Position numbers and translations under genes: made by a program. A stretch of 40,420 nucleotides of DNA. Source: Stutzerimonas chloritidismutans AW-1 (GTDB lineage: Bacteria > Pseudomonadota > Gammaproteobacteria > Pseudomonadales > Pseudomonadaceae). Positions 15,139-24,020 of this stretch are shown here, one piece after another. The notes beneath the pieces were generated by a model. It was not told the origin of the DNA and searched no databases. It was given only the letters and a program-made list of their open reading frames with translations. The DNA is taken from assembly GCF_000495915.1 (NCBI RefSeq), contig NZ_AOFQ01000028.1:1-40420 (forward strand). The letters are read 5' to 3'. Positions within the stretch are counted from its first letter, which is position 1. The number at the start of each line of letters is the position of its first letter.

Positions 15139-15310
15139 TCCTTGGTGGCCTGGGCGGTGAGTGGGTTGAGGCTAGTTCGGATGAACATGGCTGCAAAACA
15201 AGGCGCTGCGACGAGTCATAGTGGTGCTATGGCAAGGAGCAGCAACACAGCATCGGGGCCATGGGCGCCGAAAGTGACCAACTGAACGTACCAAACGGGC
15301 TACTAGCTGC
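15139..15310. other. Intergenic element with nested inverted repeat
   Basis: In the gap between the convergent DUF6279 and lhr genes, positions 15205-15243 contain nested arms: outer GCTGC / GCAGC and inner CATAG / CTATG. They are separated by a symmetrical 7-by-7 internal loop, with a 5-base apex. No T-tract follows. It resembles a dispersed intergenic repeat I recall from Pseudomonas and relatives, but this needs a search. Confidence 0.5.
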
Positions 15311-18300
15311 TCAGCGTCTGGCTGGGGTCAGCAGGCGGCGCGCCTCGCGCTGGGCATCCTCGTCCAGTTCGACCAGCCATTGCGGCTTGCCCGCCGCCAG
15401 CACAGCCACCGGCAGCCCGTCGCGAAACAGGATCCGATTTGCCGCCAGGGCCGGCACCCTGGAGCCCGGTAACAGGGTGCCGAGCTGATTGAACGGATCG
15501 ACCGCGGACACCGCCAGCATCTCGCCGGTCAGCGGCCGCTTGCGCACCTCGCGCAGCAAGCCAAGCGCCTCCGGCAGAGCGAACTGCTCGCCCGCCACCG
15601 CCGCGACAAAGCGTCCGCCGCGAATCTCGCCACGGGCTTCCAGCCGATGGTAGACCCGCAGCAGGTCGCGCCAGGGCGGCAACCAGTCCGCTTCACGCGC
15701 AAGCAGGCGCCAGCACACCACGCCGTAACGGCGCAGCAGCACACGGGCAATGTGCTCCAGCGCCTCTGCATCGAACGCCGGTGTTCTTGCCTCCTCTTCG
15801 CCCGCTCCAGACTTGCGCACCAGTGCCCAGCGGCCGGCGTCGTCCATCCCGCCGATAAAGGCACCACCACGGCTTCGTCGAGCCGTGCGCGAGCGCTTGC
15901 TCGCCGGCGCCAGCAATGCGCGCAGACCGGCGAAGCTGTCGGCGTTCACCAAACCCACCGCCACCAGCTCGCCAAGGGCATCCTCCAGTTCGCTGCGCAG
16001 CAGATGCGCGTCGTGCTGCAGCTCATCGAAGAACAGCGCGCCCTGGGCGTTCAGACATTCGAGCACCCGCTGTGCCCGTGAAGACAGCTCCGGCGCCGGC
16101 GCGTCGCTGGCCAGTGCATACCAGGCCGGTAACTGGCGCCGCGGCAGCAGCACGATCGGCGTGCCGCGTACCGGCCCGGTGCTGGCCCTGAGTCGCCCGG
16201 CCAGCCGCGTCCAGACAATGCGGCCGGAGCGGCACAGCTCGTCCAGCCAGGTGCCGCCATAATCCTTCAGGCGCGCCGGCAAGAGATCGGCTTCCCACGC
16301 TGCGGCGGCGGCCTGAAAGCCCTCCAGCTGTTCGACGACCGTGGCCAGCGCCTCGCGCCCCTGCATGCGCGTGGTCGCGGACAGATGCTGCCAGTCAGCA
16401 AGAAAGCGCATGAAATCGACACGTTCGACCGGCTCGATCTCCCGTCGCAGGCGCTTGACCGTGTAGCGATGGATACGCGCCAGCAGATGCCGCTCGCACC
16501 ACTCCTCCTCCACTGCGCCAGCGCTGAAACGCCCGCGCATCACGTAACCCTGACTTTCCAGACGGACCAGCGCCGCCGCGACGGCAGAGGCCGGTAACGC
16601 CAGCGGCCGCGCGATCAACGCCACCGGCAGCGGGCCGAAGCCGCTCAGCCGCGCACGAATCAGTTCGACCAGTGCCGCCTCTTCCTCGATTGGCTGATCG
16701 TAGCCGCCGGGCGCCTGCAGATGCGGCTGGAACGGAGCCTGCGGATAGACCGCGCGCAGCAGCATCAGGCGCTCGAGCGGCAACCAGAGGACGCGGTCGT
16801 GCGCCACCTCCATGCGCGTCGCGCGGCCACCACGGGCCAGTTCGGCCAGCCATTCGCTCCATTGCGGCTGTGCGGCGGTTTCGGCTTCGGCAATGCAACC
16901 GAGCGCTGTCAGCGCCTCGTGCAACTCGTCGGCACTGCGCGCCTCGGGCCAGGCCTCCTCACACACGGCGGCGATCGCTTCCGGGTCCAGCGCGCCCAGA
17001 TCGTCAGCCGACTCCGGATCGCTCCAGCGCCGCGCGAGCACCGCCTGGGTGCGGCGCTCTTCCAGCGGTGCATCGTCGAGAAAGGCGTAAGGCCGTGCGC
17101 CGAGAATCTCCATGGCGAGCGGCGACGGCGCCGGCAGATCACGCGCCAGCAGTTCGACCTGGCCGCCCTCCATGCGCCGCAGCAGCGCGAGCCAGCCTTC
17201 ACTATCCATGGCCTCGTGCAGGCAGTCATCGAGCGTCTGGCGTACAAGCGGATGATCGGGAATCTCGCGCTCGCCGACGATGTTTTCCAGGCAGGCAACC
17301 TGGTCGGGAAAGACCGTGGCCAGCAGATCGTCGCTCTTCATTCGCTGTAGCTGCGGCGCGACCTTGCGTCCGCCGGCCATGCGCGGCAACGCCAGTGCCG
17401 TGGTGGCGATCCAGCGCCAGCGCACACCGAACAGCGGCGCATCCAGCAGTGCCTGGATCAGCACCTGCTCGGCGCTGGCCGAATGCAGGTAGCGCCAGAC
17501 TTCCGCCAGCGGAAAGCTGTGACTGGTGGACAGCGAAAGAATGATGGCGTCCTCGGTGGCCGCCGCCTGCAGCTCGAAGTTGAAGGTGCGGCAGAAGCGC
17601 TTGCGCAGTGCCAGCCCCCAGGCGCGATTGATGCGGCTGCCATAGGGCGAGTGAATGACCAGCTGGGTGCCGCCAGACTCGTCAAAGAAGCGCTCCATCA
17701 CCAGCCGCTGCTGAGTCGGCAAGGCGCCTAGTGCGGAGCGGGCACGCGCCAAGTATTCGACGATCTGTCGCGCGGCGGTTTCCGCCAGGCCAAGGGTGCC
17801 GGTAAGCCAATCGATGGCGGGCGACAGGTCCACCCTGCCCACCGCCGCCCCCTCAGCCAACCGTCGATCGATCTCGTCACGCAGCCGCGCCACGGCAAAG
17901 GACAGCTCGTCGCTGCGCCCTGGCGCCTCGCCCAGCCAGAAGGGAATGCTCGGCGGCATGCCCTGGGCGTCTTCGACACGCACCCGCCCGGACTCGATCT
18001 TGAGGATGCGATACGAGGTGTTACCCAGCTGGAACACATCGCCGGCCAGGCTCTCCACCGCGAAGTCCTCGTTCACCGTGCCGATATTCAGCCCCTGCGG
18101 CTCCAGCAGCACGGCATAGTCGGCGTTGTCGGCGATGGTGCCGCCGGAGGTCAGTGCGGTCAGCCGGCCACCGCGCCGGCCACGCAGGCTGCGCGTCGCG
18201 AGATCACGGTGCAGATAGGCGCCACGGGTTCCGTGGCGGGTCGTATAGCCCTCGGCGAGCATTCGCAGCAGTGCCTGGAAGGTCGCGTCGTCGACCGCGG

Positions 18301-19630
18301 CATAGGGCATCGCGCGGCGGAACAGCTGGAGCAACGCTTCCTCCTCCCATTCCCGACAGGCCACCTCCGCGACGATCTGCTGGGCCAGCACATCCAGCGG
18401 CGCGTGCGGGATATTCAGCGTGTCCAGCTCGCCACGACGCACGGCGTCGAGCAGCGCGGCACACTCGATCAGGTCGTCGCGGGAGCTGGGAAACAGCCGC
18501 CCCTTGGACACCCCGGCGACCTGGTGCCCGGCGCGCCCAACCCGCTGCAGGAAAGCCGAAATCGAGCGTGGCGAGCCCAGCTGGCAGACCAGCTCGACAT
18601 CACCGATGTCGATGCCCAGCTCCAGCGAGGCAGTGGCCACCAGCACCCGCAACTCGCCGCGCTTGAGCTTCTGCTCGGCGCTCAGCCGCTGTTCGCGGGC
18701 CAGACTTCCGTGATGCGCAGCGACCACCTCTGCACCCAACCGCTCGGCCAGGTGGCGGGTGGTGCGCTCGGCCAGGCGCCGCGTGTTGACGAACACCAGC
18801 GTGGTGCGATGCTCGCCAGCCAGTGCCGCGAGGCGGTCGTAGACCAGCGCCCAGGCATCGTTGCTCATCACCGCCTCCAGCGGCACCGGCGGCACTTCCA
18901 GCGCCAGGTCGCGGGCGCGGCCATGGCCGATATCGACGATCTCGCACGGTCGCTCGACGCCGACCAGAAAACGCGCCACCGCATCGATCGGCTTCTGCGT
19001 CGCCGACAGGCCGACCCGCACCAGCGGCCGATTGCAGAGCGCTTCCAGTCGCTCCAGCGACAGCGCCAGATGGCTGCCACGCTTGTTGCCGGCGATGGCG
19101 TGAATCTCGTCGACAATCACGCTCTGCACATCGGCGAGCATTTCGCGCCCAGATGCCGAGCCGAGCAGCACATAGAGCGATTCCGGCGTGGTGACGAGGA
19201 TATGCGGGACGCGCTTGCGCATGGCGTTGCGCTCGGCCTGCGGCGTGTCGCCGGTACGCACCGCGGTGCGGATTTCCAGCGCTGGTAGCCCCAGACGCGC
19301 CAGCTCGGCGGTGATCCCGGCGAGCGGCTCCTCCAGGTTGATATGGATGTCGTTGGACAAGGCCTTCAATGGCGAGACATAGAGCACGCGCGTCGCGTCG
19401 GCCAGGCCATCCTCGGCCAGACCCTGCTGCACCAGACCATCGATAGCGGCGAGAAAGGCGGTCAGCGTCTTGCCTGAGCCAGTCGGCGCGGCCACCAGGG
19501 TCGAACGACCGGCACGGATCAGCGGCCAGGCAGCCGCCTGGGCCGGCGTCGGTGCGGGAAAACTGCGGGAAAACCAGCCCGCCACGGCGGGGTGGAAACG
19601 GCCAAGCGGATCGACGGATGACGTGGTCAT
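15311..19630 (-). CDS. lhr: Large ATP-dependent helicase Lhr
   Basis: A 1439-residue SF2 helicase (start at [14 protein letters not shown], position 19630; no clear SD, and the longer frame from 19699 adds unrelated residues). The Walker A motif APTGSGKT is at ~48-55 and the DEIH box at ~174-177. [14 protein letters not shown], then [21 protein letters not shown] and [10 protein letters not shown] are the later helicase motifs. The long C-terminal part (~900 residues) holds the Lhr core and the extension typical of Lhr-long proteins, slightly shorter than E. coli Lhr. Lhr is a 3'-5' DNA translocase linked to DNA repair. It appears monocistronic. Convergent with the DUF6279 gene and divergent from the 101-residue gene. 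Confidence 0.94.
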   Translation of the reverse strand: MTTSSVDPLGRFHPAVAGWFSRSFPAPTPAQAAAWPLIRAGRSTLVAAPTGSGKTLTAFLAAIDGLVQQGLAEDGLADATRVLYVSPLKALSNDIHINLEEPLAGITAELARLGLPALEIRTAVRTGDTPQAERNAMRKRVPHILVTTPESLYVLLGSASGREMLADVQSVIVDEIHAIAGNKRGSHLALSLERLEALCNRPLVRVGLSATQKPIDAVARFLVGVERPCEIVDIGHGRARDLALEVPPVPLEAVMSNDAWALVYDRLAALAGEHRTTLVFVNTRRLAERTTRHLAERLGAEVVAAHHGSLAREQRLSAEQKLKRGELRVLVATASLELGIDIGDVELVCQLGSPRSISAFLQRVGRAGHQVAGVSKGRLFPSSRDDLIECAALLDAVRRGELDTLNIPHAPLDVLAQQIVAEVACREWEEEALLQLFRRAMPYAAVDDATFQALLRMLAEGYTTRHGTRGAYLHRDLATRSLRGRRGGRLTALTSGGTIADNADYAVLLEPQGLNIGTVNEDFAVESLAGDVFQLGNTSYRILKIESGRVRVEDAQGMPPSIPFWLGEAPGRSDELSFAVARLRDEIDRRLAEGAAVGRVDLSPAIDWLTGTLGLAETAARQIVEYLARARSALGALPTQQRLVMERFFDESGGTQLVIHSPYGSRINRAWGLALRKRFCRTFNFELQAAATEDAIILSLSTSHSFPLAEVWRYLHSASAEQVLIQALLDAPLFGVRWRWIATTALALPRMAGGRKVAPQLQRMKSDDLLATVFPDQVACLENIVGEREIPDHPLVRQTLDDCLHEAMDSEGWLALLRRMEGGQVELLARDLPAPSPLAMEILGARPYAFLDDAPLEERRTQAVLARRWSDPESADDLGALDPEAIAAVCEEAWPEARSADELHEALTALGCIAEAETAAQPQWSEWLAELARGGRATRMEVAHDRVLWLPLERLMLLRAVYPQAPFQPHLQAPGGYDQPIEEEAALVELIRARLSGFGPLPVALIARPLALPASAVAAALVRLESQGYVMRGRFSAGAVEEEWCERHLLARIHRYTVKRLRREIEPVERVDFMRFLADWQHLSATTRMQGREALATVVEQLEGFQAAAAAWEADLLPARLKDYGGTWLDELCRSGRIVWTRLAGRLRASTGPVRGTPIVLLPRRQLPAWYALASDAPAPELSSRAQRVLECLNAQGALFFDELQHDAHLLRSELEDALGELVAVGLVNADSFAGLRALLAPASKRSRTARRSRGGAFIGGMDDAGRWALVRKSGAGEEEARTPAFDAEALEHIARVLLRRYGVVCWRLLAREADWLPPWRDLLRVYHRLEARGEIRGGRFVAAVAGEQFALPEALGLLREVRKRPLTGEMLAVSAVDPFNQLGTLLPGSRVPALAANRILFRDGLPVAVLAAGKPQWLVELDEDAQREARRLLTPARR

Positions 19631-19747
19631 GCCGATGAATATGGTGGCGCCCCGGCCTTTGCACAAGCGACAGCCGGTCGGCGGTCGGGAAACGGCCATG
19701 GGATATGGCGGTCAACTTGAAACATCCGCAACGCAACGGAGATGACC

Positions 19748-20053
19748 ATGACCACCACCCCGCTCAGCCTCGACAACGCCATGCAACTGGCCTCGGAAGC
19801 CTTCCTGCCCTGTGGTTGCGTGACCAGCGCCAACCCCGAGGACGACAGCTTCGGCTTCACCGTGATGAACGGCAGCGGCGAGGAAATCACCCGCGTGGCG
19901 CAGGTGCGCGACTACGCCGACCCGCTGCGCATGGCACAGGTGATCGAGCAGACCCGTCAGGAGCTGATCGACAAGGGTTGCACCCTCGAACCCTGGAGCA
20001 TGCCGTTCATCACCGACGACAGCGCCATTCCGGAAACCACGCCGAACTACTGA
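19748..20053 (+). CDS. Small conserved hypothetical protein (101 residues)
   Basis: The start is set at the second ATG (19748), because CGGAG lies 6 bases before it; the ATG at 19742 directly abuts that signal. The protein is acidic and soluble: an initial helix (SLDNAMQLASEAF), CGCVTSANPEDDSFGFTV with two close Cys, and a final region with PFITDDSAIPETTPNY. There is no membrane segment and no domain I recognise. It lies 9 bases before the disrupted SDR gene and shares its operon. Confidence 0.75.
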   Translation: MTTTPLSLDNAMQLASEAFLPCGCVTSANPEDDSFGFTVMNGSGEEITRVAQVRDYADPLRMAQVIEQTRQELIDKGCTLEPWSMPFITDDSAIPETTPNY

Positions 20054-20062
20054 GGAGCGGCC

Positions 20063-20789
20063 ATGAGCGATCACGTGCTGCTGATCACCGGCGCCTCATC
20101 CGGTATCGGCGCGGCAACCGCACGCCTGGCAGCGGCGGCCGGCTACCGGCTGGGGGGCCCCCCCCCCCCCGCGGGGGGGGGGGGCGCTCGCCGCACGCTC
20201 GGCGGACAAGCTGCAGCATCTGGTCGATGAAATCGGGCCGCAGCGCGCCTTCGCCATTCGCTGCGACGTGACCGATTACGCCGAGCAGCAAGCCATGGTG
20301 CAACGCGTGCTCGATCACTACGGCCAGCTCGATGCCGTCTACGCCAACGCCGGCATCCCCGGCAGCGACGGCGGTTTCAGCGGCGCCGATCCCGAAGTCT
20401 GGAAAACCATGCTGCTGACCAACGTCTACGGCGTCGGCCTGACCCTGCGCTGCACGCTGGCCGCCTTGAAGGCCAGCCGCGGTCATCTGCTGCTCACCGG
20501 TTCGGCGGCCGGGCGCTTCGTCATTCCCGGCTCGATGTACAGCGCCAGCAAATGGGCGGTGACCGGGATGGGCCTGAGTGTGCGCGAAGAACTGCGCGGC
20601 AGCGGCGTGCGGGTCACGCTGATCGAGCCGGGCATGGTCGACACGCCGCTGTTCGACGAGCCGCCGCCCTATGCCCTGCAACCGGAGGATGTCGGCCGCG
20701 CAGTGGTCTATGCCCTGTCGCAGCCGGCCCATGTCGACGTCAACGAAATCCTGATTCGCCCGACGCCCCCGGTCGACGGCGATCAGTAA
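20063..20789 (+). pseudogene. SDR-family oxidoreductase, frame broken by a G/C homopolymer block
   Basis: The 5' part reads MSDHVLLITGASSGIGAA, with the cofactor motif TGASSGIG, and continues to AAAGYRL. Then 20153-20183 is nearly pure G and C, and sense resumes in another frame at 20184 with ALAARSADKLQ. The 3' part has NAG (YANAGIPGS), catalytic TGSAAG and YSASK, and ends at 20789. Removing about 31 bases restores a ~230-residue classical short-chain dehydrogenase, so the inserted block is the only defect. The block is probably an assembly artefact and the real gene intact. The substrate is unknown. Confidence 0.85.
20152..20184. other. Poly-G/poly-C block, probable assembly artefact
   Basis: Six G, thirteen C, then GC and twelve G, in the middle of a conserved coding region. 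It adds roughly 31 bases and shifts the frame by +1. Similar G/C-only distortion occurs at both window ends. Confidence 0.85.
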
Positions 20790-20791
20790 CC

Positions 20792-21607
20792 TCAGCGTTC
20801 ATCGCTGCGCTGTTGCTGTTGTTGCAGGCGTCCCGACTCGATGATTTCCGCCCGCCCGGCCCCATCGCCGTGGCGATGCTCGCCGGCCCCCCGCACCCGC
20901 TGCAGCTGAATCACTTCACCTTTCTCCCAGGCATTTGCCGCCGGATCGACCGTCGGCTGCGGGATCGGCTCGCGACTGCGACGGATCGCCTGGGTATCCA
21001 CGTCGAGACGGTCGTCACGGGCCTGTTCCAGCGCCGGGTCCAGCTGGCCATCCGCGGTAAAGCCCATCATCAGCGCCGGAATTCCATAGGGCAGTTCCTT
21101 GTCGCGGTCGGTATGCCAGGTGTGCCAGGTCTTGCCGTAGGTGCTGACCGCCTGCTCCATCAACTGCTTCTCCGCCACCTGCGGCAGGCCAGGTGCAACC
21201 AGCGAGCCGGACTTCACCTCGTAATCGTGGCTGTGCCAAAGCTTCTTCTCGTCCTCGGGCAGTGTCGCGAACAGGCGCGCGCTGATGATGTATTCGACGC
21301 CCATGAGTTTGGCATCGCTGCCATTGCCGTCGTAGATCAGCGCCTGCATCACGTCCTCGTTCAGCCGCGTGACGTAGTGGTGGGCCTCCATCTGCCCGTC
21401 CATGTCGCCGTTGTAGAAGTGAAACCCGTTGAGATAGGCACTCACAGCATTCAGCGGCGCCTTGCCCTGCAGCAGCTTGGCACCGACCTCGAGGGTGCGA
21501 GTTTCGGCGCTTTTCGGCGCGCCCGCAGCGTCGGTGTAGGACGCCGTATTGTGTTGCCCGCAGGCAGCCAACAGCACTGCGGAACCCAGAACTGACAACT
21601 TTCGCAT
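20792..21607 (-). CDS. OBAP-like (DUF1264) lipoprotein
   Basis: A 271-residue lipoprotein; start at the ATG at 21607. MRKLSVLGSAVLLAAC gives a lipobox LAA-C with Cys16. The mature part matches the oil-body-associated protein family (DUF1264): HFYNGDMDGQMEAHHYVTRL, then NEDVMQALIYDG, GVEYIISARLFATLPEDEKKLWHSH, and ALMMGFTADGQLDP. Family members occur in plant oil bodies and in many bacteria. The biochemical role is unknown; conserved His residues in EAHHYV suggest a metal or acid/base site. It is convergent with the SDR gene, 2 bases apart, and divergent from egtB. The tail is Gln/Arg-rich (RLQQQQQRSDER). Confidence 0.85.
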   Translation of the reverse strand: MRKLSVLGSAVLLAACGQHNTASYTDAAGAPKSAETRTLEVGAKLLQGKAPLNAVSAYLNGFHFYNGDMDGQMEAHHYVTRLNEDVMQALIYDGNGSDAKLMGVEYIISARLFATLPEDEKKLWHSHDYEVKSGSLVAPGLPQVAEKQLMEQAVSTYGKTWHTWHTDRDKELPYGIPALMMGFTADGQLDPALEQARDDRLDVDTQAIRRSREPIPQPTVDPAANAWEKGEVIQLQRVRGAGEHRHGDGAGRAEIIESGRLQQQQQRSDER

Positions 21608-21756
21608 GGCTCGATCCCCTGCTTTGCTCATACAGAGTGACCAGAGCGCGGCCGCTTTTTCTTCATGGTCGCCAAGCCGGCCGGCAGAAACTTTTGCCCG
21701 CCGCGCCGGGTCGCTATGGGAGGCCGTTTCGGTCGTCAAACCCGAGGGGGACAGCC

Positions 21757-23052
21757 ATGGGCAACCTGGCAGAGCAGCCACATTCGCACCCGGTACTCGC
21801 CGAACTCGACCTGTTGCTGCAGCGTTACCGGCAGGTACGCGCCACCAGCGAGGCGATCTGCACGCCGCTGCAGGTCGAGGATTACGTCATCCAGAGCACG
21901 CCGGAAGTCAGCCCGCCGAAATGGCACCTGGCGCATGTCAGCTGGTTCTTCGAGACCTTTCTGCTGTTGCCTTATCTGCCCGGCTACCGGCGGCTGAACG
22001 AGGCCTACGACTACCTGTTCAATTCCTACTACCAGACCCATGGCCTGCCCTTTCCGCGGGCGCGGCGCGGCGTGCTGTCCCGCCCGGGTGTGGACGAGAT
22101 CTATCGCTATCGCCGCCACGTCGACCAGGCCATGGGCGAACTGCTGAGCAATCCGCCGCGCGAGCAGGCTGCCGAAATCGTCCGCCGCGTCGGCCTCGGC
22201 CTGCAGCACGAGCAGCAGCACCAGGAACTGCTGCTGATGGACATCAAGCACATCCTCGCGCAGAACCCGCTGCACCCGGTCTATCGCGACGATCTCGCCC
22301 AGCCCCGGCCCAGCAGCCCCGAGCGCCCGCGCTGGCATGAATACGCCGGCGGTGTGCAGCACATCGGGCATGCCGGCAGCGATTTCGCCTTCGATTGCGA
22401 AACCCCGCGACATCGCCAGTTCGTCGAGGATTTCCAGCTTGCCGAACGATTGGTGAGCAACCGCGAATACCTGTCGTTCATCACTGACGGCGGTTATGCC
22501 CGCCCGGAGCTGTGGCTGTCGGACGGCTGGGACCTGATCCAGCAGGCCGGCTGGAACGCTCCGCTGTACTGGCTGCGCGAGGACGCCAGCTGGCACGAGA
22601 TGACCCTTGGTGGTCTGCGCCCGCTGGATCTGGAGGCACCGGTCTGTCACATCAGCTATTACGAGGCCGATGCCTTCGCACGCTGGGCCGGTGCGCGGCT
22701 GCCGAGCGAAGCGGAATGGGAAGTCGCCGCCGCCGACCAGCCATTGCGCGGCAATTTCCTTGAAAGCGACTACCTGCAACCGGTCGCCGCGCCGCCTGGC
22801 CATGACGGCCCGAGGCAGCTGTTCGGCGATGTCTGGGAGTGGACCGCCAGCGCCTACCTGCCCTATCCGGGTTTTCGCCCGCTGGAGGGCAGCCTCGGCG
22901 AGTACAACGGCAAGTTCATGTCCGGCCAGATGGTCTTGCGTGGCGGTTGCTGCGCCACGCCGGAATCCCACCTACGGGTCACCTACCGCAACTTCTTCCA
23001 GCCGGCCATGCGCTGGCAGTTCGCCGGGCTGCGCCTGGCCAGAGGGCTCTGA
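21757..23052 (+). CDS. egtB: Ergothioneine biosynthesis sulfoxide synthase EgtB
   Basis: A 431-residue non-heme iron enzyme that joins a thiol (cysteine or gamma-glutamylcysteine) to trimethylhistidine with oxygen. The start is the ATG at 21757. The N-terminal DinB-like domain has PPKWHLAHVSWFFETF (His60 a probable iron ligand) and LQHEQQHQELLLMD (His151 and His155). The C-terminal FGE-sulfatase-like domain runs from ~200, with RLPSEAEWEVAA, FGDVWEWTASAY and LRGGCCATPESHLRVTYRNF. It is followed by egtD after 2 bases, so translation is coupled. No egtA, egtC or egtE is present nearby, so this EgtB might use cysteine directly; sequence alone does not settle this. Confidence 0.93.
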   Translation: MGNLAEQPHSHPVLAELDLLLQRYRQVRATSEAICTPLQVEDYVIQSTPEVSPPKWHLAHVSWFFETFLLLPYLPGYRRLNEAYDYLFNSYYQTHGLPFPRARRGVLSRPGVDEIYRYRRHVDQAMGELLSNPPREQAAEIVRRVGLGLQHEQQHQELLLMDIKHILAQNPLHPVYRDDLAQPRPSSPERPRWHEYAGGVQHIGHAGSDFAFDCETPRHRQFVEDFQLAERLVSNREYLSFITDGGYARPELWLSDGWDLIQQAGWNAPLYWLREDASWHEMTLGGLRPLDLEAPVCHISYYEADAFARWAGARLPSEAEWEVAAADQPLRGNFLESDYLQPVAAPPGHDGPRQLFGDVWEWTASAYLPYPGFRPLEGSLGEYNGKFMSGQMVLRGGCCATPESHLRVTYRNFFQPAMRWQFAGLRLARGL

Positions 23053-23054
23053 AC

Positions 23055-24017
23055 ATGGCGCTGGCAATTCACTTTCACGATCAGCTGCAACTGCCACACG
23101 ACGCCTCGCTGCGCGACGAAACCCTCGCCGGGTTCGCCGCGAGCCCGAAATGGGCCTCGCCGAAGTTCTTCTATGATCGGCGCGGGTCCGAGCTGTTCGA
23201 GCAGATCTGCCAGCAGCCCGAGTACTACATCACCCGCACCGAGGAGCAGATTCTCGCCGAGGCGGCCAACGACATCCTCGATATCGCCGGCCCTCACAGC
23301 GACCTGATCGAGCTGGGCAGCGGTGCCAGTCGCAAGGTACGCCTGCTGCTGGAGGCACTACACCCGACCAGCTATCTGGGCATCGACATCTCCGAGGACT
23401 TCCTGCTCAGCAGCACCCAGCGCCTGGCGGCGGACTACCCGTGGCTGGAGGTGCATGCCGCCTGTACCGACTTTTCCAACGAGCTGAACCTGCCGGATGA
23501 TTTCTCCAGCGAGCACCCGCTGATGTTCTTCCCCGGTTCCAGCATCGGTAACTTCACCCCGGGCGAGGCCGCGGCCTTTCTGCAGCGTTTGCACGATGTG
23601 CTGCCGGCCGGTGGCGGCTTGGTGATCGGCGTCGACCTGGTCAAGGACCGCGCGGTGCTGGAGGCGGCTTACAACGACCGCGCCCATGTCACAGCCGCCT
23701 TCAACCTCAACCTGCTGCAGCGCATCCGCAACGAGCTGGACAGCGACATCGACCCGTCACGCTTCGTCCATCGCGCCTTCTTCAACGAGGCCGAATCGCG
23801 CATTGAGATGCACCTGATCAGCCCCGATGCGCAGGACGTGACCATCGAAGGCCGGCGCTTCCACTTCGATGCTGGGGAAAGCCTGCATACGGAAAACTCC
23901 TACAAGTACACGCTGGAATCCTTCGCTGCCCTGGCCGATGCCGCCGGGTTCGACTGTCGCGGTCAGTGGACCGACCGGCGCGGGCTGTTCAGCGTCAACT
24001 ACCTCGAGCGACGTTGA
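23055..24017 (+). CDS. egtD: L-histidine N-alpha-methyltransferase EgtD
   Basis: A 320-residue SAM-dependent enzyme that trimethylates histidine to hercynine, the substrate of EgtB. Typical motifs are KFFYDRRGSELFEQIC (residues ~37-52), the SAM loop LIELGSGASRK (84-94), YLGIDISEDFL, the MFFPGSSIGNFTP stretch and the final GLFSVNYL. Length is the family norm. It starts 2 bases after egtB stops. The downstream peptidase-like gene begins 3 bases after its stop, so the three form one operon. Confidence 0.94.
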   Translation: MALAIHFHDQLQLPHDASLRDETLAGFAASPKWASPKFFYDRRGSELFEQICQQPEYYITRTEEQILAEAANDILDIAGPHSDLIELGSGASRKVRLLLEALHPTSYLGIDISEDFLLSSTQRLAADYPWLEVHAACTDFSNELNLPDDFSSEHPLMFFPGSSIGNFTPGEAAAFLQRLHDVLPAGGGLVIGVDLVKDRAVLEAAYNDRAHVTAAFNLNLLQRIRNELDSDIDPSRFVHRAFFNEAESRIEMHLISPDAQDVTIEGRRFHFDAGESLHTENSYKYTLESFAALADAAGFDCRGQWTDRRGLFSVNYLERR

Positions 24018-24020
24018 ACC

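Noticed and set aside
18600..19736. A 378-codon minus-strand open frame overlapping lhr
   Set aside because: It is an out-of-frame shadow of the conserved helicase core in GC-rich sequence; composition is Arg/Ala/Gly-rich with no domain.
20152..20184. G/C block as a biological inverted repeat, such as a recombination site or G-quadruplex switch
   Set aside because: It interrupts a conserved coding region, is nearly pure homopolymer and matches the damage at both window ends, so an artefact is the simpler explanation.
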